Source: an uncultured beta proteobacterium (GTDB lineage Bacteria; Pseudomonadota; Gammaproteobacteria; Burkholderiales; Burkholderiaceae). From it: a stretch of 11,258 nucleotides of DNA. The notes beneath the pieces are model-generated. The model was not told the origin of the DNA and made no database searches. It worked only from the letters and a program-made list of their open reading frames with translations. Location: assembly GCA_903938955.1 (NCBI GenBank), contig CAJAFJ010000210.1, positions 1 to 11,258 on the forward strand. Reading direction: 5' to 3'. The position numbers and the translations under genes are program-made. Below, piece by piece: positions 6,126-11,258 of this stretch (within the stretch, counting starts at the first letter, position 1; the number at the start of each line of letters is the position of its first letter).

Positions 6126-7403
6126 ATGAAAAAAGTGATTGTGGTCGGTGGTGGTCCTGCGGGTTTGATGGCAGCCGACGTGTTGTCCCGGGCGGGTGTT
6201 GAGGTGCATGTGTATGACTCCTCGCCCTCGGTTGGGCGCAAGTTCTTGCTGGCGGGCAAAGGCGGGTTGAACCTGACGCACTCCGAGCCGGTCGATATTT
6301 TTGCCTCCCGCTACGGCGCCCGGCGCCAGCAGATCGAAACCTTGCTGCAGGGCTTTGACGGCAACCAGGTCCGCGAATGGTCCAAGGCACTGGGCGTGGA
6401 CACCTTTGTTGGCACCTCGGGCCGCGTGTTTCCGACGGATATGAAAGCCGCGCCCCTGCTGCGCGCCTGGTTGCACCGCCTGCGCCACGCGCCGGTCGGG
6501 GTCGATGTGCAGTTTCACATGCGCCACCGCTGGATCGGCTGGAGTGCTGACAGTACGCAGTTGAATTTCGACACCCCCACCGGCCCGGTGCAGGTGCAGG
6601 CCGATGCGGTCGTGCTCGCCCTGGGCGGCGGCAGTTGGGCCCGCCTGGGCTCCAATGGCGCCTGGGTGCCGTGGCTGCAAGCACGCGGCGTTGCCGTGGC
6701 GCCGCTGTTGCCCAGCAACTGTGGCTTTGATGTGGTCAATAAGGGCCGGTCAGATCCGACTCAAGGGGCGAGTGGCTGGAGCGCGCATTTTTCCAGCCGC
6801 TTTGCCGGTCAGCCTTTCAAGTCGGTGGCGATTCACTTCACCACCCCTCAGGGCGTGAGCTTCCAGCGCAAAGGCGAGTTTGTCGCCACCGCCACCGGCG
6901 TCGAAGGTAGCCTGATTTATGCCGCCTCCAGCCTGCTGCGCGACGACATCATTCGCCACGGCGAAGCCACCTTCAACCTCGACTTGCTGCCCGACATGTC
7001 GGCTGAGAAAGTGCTGGCCGAAGTGCGCCACCCACGCGGTTCACGCTCGCTCTCAAGCCACCTGAAAAGCCGCTTGAACATTGACGGCATCAAGGCCGCC
7101 ATGCTGCACGAGTTGCTCACCAAAGAGCAGATGAACGACCCGGTGCAACTGGCCACCGCCATCAAGTCGCTGCCCATCACGCTGCTGGCCACACGGCCCA
7201 TTGACGAAGCCATCAGCACCGCGGGCGGCGTGCTGTTCGAGGCGGTTGACAGCCATTTGATGCTGGAGCAACTGCCCGGCGTGTTTTGCGCTGGCGAGAT
7301 GCTGGACTGGGAGGCGCCCACTGGTGGCTATTTGATGACGGCCTGCTTTGCCAGTGGCAAAAAAGCGGGCGAGGGCGTTTTGGCCTATTTGAAAGGTAAG
7401 TAA
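6126..7403 (+). CDS. HI0933-like NAD(P)/FAD-dependent flavoprotein, function unknown
   Basis: A predicted cytoplasmic FAD protein of 425 residues related to the HI0933-like group, closest in layout to the uncharacterised PP_4765-type flavoproteins. The N-terminal dinucleotide fold shows VIVVGGGPAG (residues 4-13). This is followed by the family signature around GRKFLLAGKGGLNLTHSE (37-54), equivalent to the GKKxxxSGGGRCN motif of relatives. A late GGG patch (LALGGGSW) and the C-terminal FAD-contacting segment GEMLDWEAPTGGYL (from 390) are also present. Substrate and reaction are unknown for the family. ATG 6126 is chosen because the first beta strand begins at once and AAGTGAT just upstream can pair with the 16S tail; ATG 6111 would add five residues, and TTG 6096 is inside a hairpin. 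It probably belongs to the same transcript as the two repair genes, though the hairpin at 6083 may separate expression. Confidence 0.88.
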   Translation: MKKVIVVGGGPAGLMAADVLSRAGVEVHVYDSSPSVGRKFLLAGKGGLNLTHSEPVDIFASRYGARRQQIETLLQGFDGNQVREWSKALGVDTFVGTSGRVFPTDMKAAPLLRAWLHRLRHAPVGVDVQFHMRHRWIGWSADSTQLNFDTPTGPVQVQADAVVLALGGGSWARLGSNGAWVPWLQARGVAVAPLLPSNCGFDVVNKGRSDPTQGASGWSAHFSSRFAGQPFKSVAIHFTTPQGVSFQRKGEFVATATGVEGSLIYAASSLLRDDIIRHGEATFNLDLLPDMSAEKVLAEVRHPRGSRSLSSHLKSRLNIDGIKAAMLHELLTKEQMNDPVQLATAIKSLPITLLATRPIDEAISTAGGVLFEAVDSHLMLEQLPGVFCAGEMLDWEAPTGGYLMTACFASGKKAGEGVLAYLKGK

Positions 7404-7427
7404 GGCCAAGACTGGCGATGGCGCAAT

Positions 7428-7475
7428 TTTTTACAGTTTTATAGCGCTTTTTTGCAGATTTTTACAGCTTTTACA
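7428..7475 (+). repeat. AT-rich direct repeat in the gap before the receiver gene
   Basis: TTTTTACAG followed by TTTTATA (7428-7443) recurs as TTTTTACAGC followed by TTTTACA (7459-7475), a period of 31 bp, within a 146-bp gap (7404-7549) that is markedly AT-richer than the genes. GCGC followed by T6 lies between the repeats (7444-7453). This could be paired regulator sites, an upstream AT element for the receiver gene, or a relic of the coding-region repeats. No convincing terminator for the flavoprotein gene was found. Confidence 0.4.
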
Positions 7476-7513
7476 TTCGTGTTTGCGTCCCGCTTTGATG
7501 GCGGAAATAAATC

Positions 7514-7519
7514 TAAAAT
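7514..7519 (+). promoter_or_regulatory. Possible -10 element for the receiver gene
   Basis: TAAAAT at 7514-7519 matches the -10 consensus in 5 of 6 positions and lies 31 bp before the ATG at 7550, leaving room for a leader of about 23 nt with the AAGG ribosome site (7540-7543). No good -35 sits at 16-18 bp, so activation by a regulator or by the AT-rich repeat upstream is possible. Tentative. Confidence 0.3.
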
Positions 7520-7549
7520 TCAGCCTATTCCGATAAATCAAGGCGTGTG

Positions 7550-7954
7550 ATGAAGAGTAAAAAACTCCCCCAATCTGATCTGACCGTTTGGGCGATTGAC
7601 GACGATGAGATCAACCTCGACATCATGCGCGATCTTCTCGATCAGTTGGGCGTCACGTCGGTGCAGGCTATGAGCCATAGTCGCAAGGCCATGGGCTTGT
7701 TGGAGACGACCACAAATCCCCCCGATGTGATCATCTTGGATATTTACATGCCCGACATGGACGGTATAGAGTTCATGACCGAGCTAGCCAAGCGTCAGTT
7801 TGCCGGTGGCTTGATTCTGGTCAGCGGTGTGAATATAGAAATGCTGGACCTGGCACGCCAGTTGGCCACTGAAAGCGGTATGAACGTATTGGCCGCGATG
7901 GAGAAACCCATACAACTCAGCGAATTGGCCAGGGCGATGGGCCTCGATCTTTAG
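7550..7954 (+). CDS. Stand-alone response-regulator receiver protein
   Basis: A single CheY-type receiver of 134 residues with no output domain. Conserved features: acidic D17-D19 in WAIDDDEINL, phospho-acceptor D64 in IILDIYMPDMDG, S92 in the LVSG switch strand, and K119 in MEKPI. The second half (LVSGVN, then SGMNVLAAMEKP) resembles receivers that normally precede EAL phosphodiesterase domains (RocR/VieA type) more than CheY, but the protein ends after the last receiver helix. It may act as a phosphate shuttle or sink, or as a protein-protein switch, for the kinase and HD-GYP protein encoded nearby. ATG 7550 is preferred over GTG 7547 because AAGG at 7540-7543 sits six bases before it. The stop codon overlaps that of the convergent HD-GYP gene. 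Function beyond a receiver is inference. Confidence 0.88.
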   Translation: MKSKKLPQSDLTVWAIDDDEINLDIMRDLLDQLGVTSVQAMSHSRKAMGLLETTTNPPDVIILDIYMPDMDGIEFMTELAKRQFAGGLILVSGVNIEMLDLARQLATESGMNVLAAMEKPIQLSELARAMGLDL

Positions 7955-9009
7955 CCTGCCTTGTCTTCGTTCAGGCTTGGGGTATCTGAAAACTTGGTGC
8001 GAATTTGCTCAACTTCAGGCAGCAGCGTGATAAAAATATCCAGCAATCGCGGCTCGAAACTGATACCGGATTGTTCTCGCATATAGGCCACTGCATCGTC
8101 AGTGCTCCAGGCTTTTTTGTACGGGCGAACGCTGGTCAGCGCATCAAAAACATCCGCGATGGCGACAATTCGCCCTTCAAGAGGAATTTTTTCGCCAGCC
8201 AGGCCCTGCGGGTAACCGCTGCCATCCCATTTTTCATGGTGCGTCAGGGCGACCACGCGCGCCAACCGCAGCAGATCGGAGTCATGGTCGCCAATGATGT
8301 CAGCCCCGATTTGCGCGTGCGTTTTCATGATCTCCCACTCGGCGCTCTCAAAACGACCCGGTTTGAGCAGGATGTTGTCAGGGATGCCAATCTTGCCCAC
8401 ATCGTGCATGGGTGCGGCAATCAGCAGCAGTTCGGCCTGTGCTTCAGACACCCCGGCCGCCAACGCAATCAGGTAAGCCATTTTGCTCATTCGGATCACA
8501 TGCATGCCGGTCTCGTTGTCGCGGTACTCTGCTGCGCGGCCCAGGCGGCGCACCACTTCTTTGCGCGTGTCTTCAAGTTCAAACGTGCGTTCGCTCACCC
8601 GACGTTCAAGCGCCAGGTTTTGGTTGTGCAGCGCTAAATGCATCTTGACCCGAAGTCGCACGATGGCGGCATGACACGGTTTTTGTAAATAGTCGACCGC
8701 ACCCAGTTCGAGCCCGCGCTCTTCATCCGCATGTTCGCCCAGGGACGTGACGAAGATGACCGGAATATCGCGGGTGGCCATGTCTGACTTCAGCTGCTGG
8801 CAGACTTCATACCCGTTCATCTCGGGCATCATCACGTCGAGCAAAATCATGTCCACGGGACTTCGGCGCACCAGTTCGAGCGCCTCGGTGCCACTGGTGG
8901 TAACGATCACCCGGTAGAGTCCCCGCAAAATGCCGGCCAGTACGGCAATGTTTTCCGGGATATCGTCGACAACGAGAATGGTTTCTGTGAACTGTGGGGT
9001 CAATTTCAA
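7951..9009 (-). CDS. REC-HD-GYP response regulator, probable cyclic-di-GMP phosphodiesterase
   Basis: A 352-residue RpfG-like protein that should hydrolyse the second messenger cyclic di-GMP when its receiver is phosphorylated. The receiver spans about residues 8-125: D15-D16, phospho-acceptor D58 in ILLDVMMPEMNG, T88 and K110 in YLQKP. A helical linker (about 128-155) joins it to the HD-GYP domain, where the metal and catalytic residues are intact: E161 in EYRD, H202 and D203 in HDVGKIGIP, H231, HHEKWDGSGYP (H257, H258, then G265-Y266-P267) and D286 in IADVFDAL. Translation starts at TTG 9009-9007, supported by AAGGA (9020-9016) six bases upstream; no in-frame ATG fits. The gene lies 120 bp downstream of the hybrid kinase in the same direction, suggesting a kinase-regulator pair. 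RpfG itself works with the sensor RpfC; here the sensor's input domain is outside the window. Confidence 0.93.
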   Translation of the reverse strand: MKLTPQFTETILVVDDIPENIAVLAGILRGLYRVIVTTSGTEALELVRRSPVDMILLDVMMPEMNGYEVCQQLKSDMATRDIPVIFVTSLGEHADEERGLELGAVDYLQKPCHAAIVRLRVKMHLALHNQNLALERRVSERTFELEDTRKEVVRRLGRAAEYRDNETGMHVIRMSKMAYLIALAAGVSEAQAELLLIAAPMHDVGKIGIPDNILLKPGRFESAEWEIMKTHAQIGADIIGDHDSDLLRLARVVALTHHEKWDGSGYPQGLAGEKIPLEGRIVAIADVFDALTSVRPYKKAWSTDDAVAYMREQSGISFEPRLLDIFITLLPEVEQIRTKFSDTPSLNEDKAG

Positions 9010-9015
9010 AATTTA

Positions 9016-9020
9016 TCCTT
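9016..9020 (-). promoter_or_regulatory. Ribosome binding site fixing the TTG start of the HD-GYP gene
   Basis: On the minus strand AAGGA is followed by TAAATT and then TTG at 9009. The six-base spacing favours this TTG over the next TTG at 9003, which would lie twelve bases away. An out-of-frame ATG just upstream (near 9025) overlaps this site. Confidence 0.65.
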
Positions 9021-9035
9021 GGCATGTTGACCTCT

Positions 9036-9082
9036 ACTTCAGCCCACTCGTCCGATTGAATAAGTGCTGAAGTGCTTGTCAT
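9036..9082 (-). promoter_or_regulatory. Possible promoter with overlapping inverted repeat before the HD-GYP gene
   Basis: On the minus strand ATGACA (9082-9077, 5 of 6 to -35) and TTCAAT (9060-9055, 4 of 6 to -10) are separated by 16 bp, pointing toward the HD-GYP gene. An 8-bp perfect inverted repeat, ACTTCAGC (9036-9043) and GCTGAAGT (9066-9073), places one arm between the -35 and -10 and the other just downstream of the expected start of transcription. This geometry suits a repressor or response-regulator site. The rest of the 120-bp gap shows only a weak stem near the kinase stop, so read-through from the kinase gene is also possible. Confidence 0.3.
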
Positions 9083-9129
9083 GGGTCATTGTTTGAGTCC
9101 GTTGGACCTGTCGGTGCTAAATGCCTCTC

Positions 9130-11258
9130 TTACTGGGTTTCGGGGTTTAAAGTTTGCGACGTGTGTTCGTTGATCAGCGATCGCAATTGCTGCAAGCCGA
9201 TTTCAGCCGCTGCAAAGTCATAACTTTCGATCGACGCGACGAGGGCGGCCCAGGGTGTGCCATGTTCCGTGGCCGCCATGTGCTTGGTCAGCTCAACCGC
9301 CAACTCGTAGGCCTCGGCATCGCGCCCGGCGAGCATGTTGGCCAGCTGATCCAGTTGCTCAAATTCGGGTTGATTCAGGGTGTAGAGTGCCGGTGCCGCA
9401 GTGACTTCCTGGATGTGGAGGTCTACCGTTGCCAACCCTTCGTAAACAACCTTTAGGGCTTGTTTGACGTTGGCAAACTGCAACTCAAGTTGCTCTGGAT
9501 TTCGGGTGCCAACGGCGACTTCCAACGCCCTGGCACAGTCGGCCAGATCGCTGGCGCCGAGTGTGCGGCTGATGCCTTTGAGCGAATGAATCAATCGCTC
9601 AATGCCTGGCCAATCCTGAATGTCGAGGGCGGCGCTGAACTGTGATTCAAAATTTTTACCCAGGTGATCCCTGAACTTTTTCAACACCCGCAGTAAAAGC
9701 GGGGCCCGCCCTCCCACTTGCGCCAAACCCAAGGGCATGTCGAGGCCTGGAAAAGCAGGTAGCGGGCTGTTGGTCTTCGGTGCAGCGGCGGTTTCTGCTT
9801 CAGCCAGGCTCGCCTGCTCATCCGTGATCTCAGGCAGGCATTGTGTCAATTGCCGGTATAAATTATCCAGATGAACCGGCTTGGGCACATACCCATTCAT
9901 GCCGGCGGCAATACACCGTCGTTTGTCATCTGCCATGGCACTGGCGGTCAAGGCAATGATGACGATGTTGGCATAGGCCGGATAGGTCCTGATTTGCCGG
10001 GTGGCGCTGTAACCATCCATGATCGGCATATGGCAGTCCATGAGAATCAAATCGGGGGTCTTTCGCTTGACCTCCTTCATCGCCTCGACACCATTGGCCG
10101 CCAGTCTGACGGTCAGACCGACGCCAGCCAGCAATTCGCTAATCACTTCGCGATTGATGTCCATGTCTTCGACCAGCAAGATGTCCAGCCCCTTAAATCG
10201 CAACCATGGCAGATGCTCGGCCGGATGCCAGGCGGTGCGTTGGCGGGTGACGCCAGCAATACCCAGGCAGCGGGTTATTTCCTCCAGCACATTGCGCGAG
10301 CTCACCGGTTTTGACAGCAATCCGTCGATGTGGTGCATGACTGCGTTCAGTGCTTCATCCTGGCTATGAGCCGTCACCAGAATCATGGGCGGCGCGACAG
10401 TCCCGTTGACGTCACAGGCGGCGCGGAGCTGGGTCATGGTGTCGATGCCATTGGTGCCGGGCATGAACCAATCAACCAGACAGGCCACGTAGTGGGGTGC
10501 ATCGCGTCGTTGCATCAGCGCTACAGCGGCTTGACCACTGTCCAGCGCAACGGCTTGCAGCCCCAGTTGTTCCACCAAATGCTGCAAGACCAGGCGTGCC
10601 ACCGGGTTATCGTCAATGATCATGATGGGGTGGCCGGCAAAGTCGGCCATCTTGATCGCCAAATCGTCGACCCCCTGCTGCCTTCTGTTCTCGCGGTGCT
10701 CGAAACAGGCCGTGAAATGGAAGGTGCTGCCGACACCGGCCTTGCTTTCCACCCAAATGCGGCCTCCGAACAGGCCGACCAAATGGCGGCAAATGGCCAG
10801 CCCCAAGCCTGTACCGCCAAATCGACGTGTGGTTGAGGCATCGGCTTGAATGAAGGGATGAAATATCTGGGCGGTTTGCTCAGCCGTCATGCCGATGCCT
10901 TCGTCAGACACGGAAAAGTGCAATTCGGTGGTTGACTCGCCCACGCTGACAGGCTCAATTCGGACAATCACGTTTCCGCCTGAGGAGAACTTGAGTGCGT
11001 TGGAGACCAGGTTGGTCAAAATTTGCCCCAAACGCAACGAATCACCCATGAGTACCGCCGGGATACCGTCAACGATGTCATAGGCTAATTCAATGCCCTG
11101 GCTCTCCGCCCGCAACGCCATCAAGCTGGAGAGTTGCTCAAGAACATCATCCAGTTCAAAGGTGATGTTTTCCATCTGCAACTTTCCGGCTTCGATTTTG
11201 GAGAAGTCGAGAATGTCGTTGAGGATGTGCATCAGCCCATCGGAGGCGATCTTGATTT
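9130..11258 (-). CDS. Hybrid sensor histidine kinase (HATPase-REC-REC-HPt), N-terminus outside the window
   Basis: The frame is open through the right edge; the last in-window residues toward the N-terminus read IKIASDGLMHILNDILDFSK, the second half of the dimerisation helix pair, so the phospho-histidine box and the sensor lie beyond 11258. In order: the HATPase (about 11110-10695) has the N box LTNLVSNALKFS, G1 DEGIGM and G2 FGGTGLGLAI. Receiver 1 (about 10630-10280) has an IDD acidic pair, acceptor D at 10473-10471 in LVDWFMPG, and SKP. Receiver 2 (about 10190-9840) has VEDMDINREV, acceptor D at 10038-10036 in LMDCHMPIMDGY, and PKP. The HPt domain (about 9720-9465) has H at 9588-9586 in IHSLKG. 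All key residues of a His-Asp-His phosphorelay are therefore present. About 110 helical residues follow the HPt domain. Likely membrane-associated and the input for the HD-GYP regulator; the signal cannot be seen. Confidence 0.92.
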   Translation of the reverse strand, partial: IKIASDGLMHILNDILDFSKIEAGKLQMENITFELDDVLEQLSSLMALRAESQGIELAYDIVDGIPAVLMGDSLRLGQILTNLVSNALKFSSGGNVIVRIEPVSVGESTTELHFSVSDEGIGMTAEQTAQIFHPFIQADASTTRRFGGTGLGLAICRHLVGLFGGRIWVESKAGVGSTFHFTACFEHRENRRQQGVDDLAIKMADFAGHPIMIIDDNPVARLVLQHLVEQLGLQAVALDSGQAAVALMQRRDAPHYVACLVDWFMPGTNGIDTMTQLRAACDVNGTVAPPMILVTAHSQDEALNAVMHHIDGLLSKPVSSRNVLEEITRCLGIAGVTRQRTAWHPAEHLPWLRFKGLDILLVEDMDINREVISELLAGVGLTVRLAANGVEAMKEVKRKTPDLILMDCHMPIMDGYSATRQIRTYPAYANIVIIALTASAMADDKRRCIAAGMNGYVPKPVHLDNLYRQLTQCLPEITDEQASLAEAETAAAPKTNSPLPAFPGLDMPLGLAQVGGRAPLLLRVLKKFRDHLGKNFESQFSAALDIQDWPGIERLIHSLKGISRTLGASDLADCARALEVAVGTRNPEQLELQFANVKQALKVVYEGLATVDLHIQEVTAAPALYTLNQPEFEQLDQLANMLAGRDAEAYELAVELTKHMAATEHGTPWAALVASIESYDFAAAEIGLQQLRSLINEHTSQTLNPETQ

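Noticed and set aside
7405..7432. Intrinsic terminator after the flavoprotein gene (GCCA...TGGC then a T6 run)
   Set aside because: The stem is only 4 bp and the T-run does not follow it directly; folding would be too weak to call.
7514..7536. Sigma-28 (FliA)-like promoter: TAAAATTC followed by CCGATAA before the receiver gene
   Set aside because: The gap between the two boxes is 7 instead of about 11 bases, and transcription would begin too close to the ATG to include the AAGG ribosome site.
8005..8637. Plus-strand open frame of 210 codons opposite the HD-GYP gene
   Set aside because: The opposite strand encodes an unmistakable REC-HD-GYP protein; this frame shows no domain and is a shadow.
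1..11258. CRISPR arrays, tRNA or rRNA genes, insertion-sequence ends, phage genes
   Set aside because: No regularly spaced repeats, RNA-gene signatures, transposase motifs or integrase genes were seen on either strand.

Overview
The window looks like a chromosomal segment of a GC-rich betaproteobacterium, most likely Burkholderiales and probably Comamonadaceae (Rhodoferax/Polaromonas-like). This is inferred from recalled gene-family resemblance: the thioredoxin N-terminus at the left edge, the AddB-like/AddA-like pair beside it, and the flavoprotein subfamily. No database search was possible.

Layout. At 1-41 (minus) are the first 13 codons of a thioredoxin gene, trxA, cut by the window edge. 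Divergent from it lies a DNA-end-processing pair on the plus strand: an AddB-like nuclease (171-2708) with an intact PD-(D/E)XK site and a four-cysteine iron-sulphur signature, then 18 nt later an AddA-like helicase-nuclease (2727-6059) with all helicase motifs and a second intact nuclease domain. A HI0933-like flavoprotein of unknown function (6126-7403) follows on the same strand, after a perfect hairpin. An AT-rich gap of about 145 bp leads to a lone receiver-domain protein (7550-7954, plus). This meets tail to tail, with overlapping stop codons, a minus-strand signalling pair: a REC-HD-GYP cyclic-di-GMP phosphodiesterase (7951-9009, TTG start) and, upstream of it, a large hybrid histidine kinase (9130 to beyond 11258) with HATPase, two receivers and an HPt domain.

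How the genes work together. The two nuclease/helicase proteins very likely form an AddAB-type complex that resects double-strand breaks for RecA-dependent repair. The hybrid kinase probably feeds a phosphorelay through its HPt domain to the receiver of the HD-GYP protein, and perhaps to the lone receiver, setting cyclic-di-GMP levels.

Most unusual observations. The helicase and nuclease genes carry four diverged copies of a roughly 50-bp element (near 2101, 3079, 4799 and 5535) inside otherwise GC-rich coding sequence. The copies lie in different codon phases and one is inverted, yet every copy leaves the frame open, so they look like short mobile or palindromic repeats that became part of the proteins. 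The copy at 5535-5588 carries a correctly phased A-AAA-AAG slippery heptamer exactly in the linker between helicase and nuclease domains. An A10 homopolymer sits within the first codons of the AddB-like gene, where a length change would switch it off.
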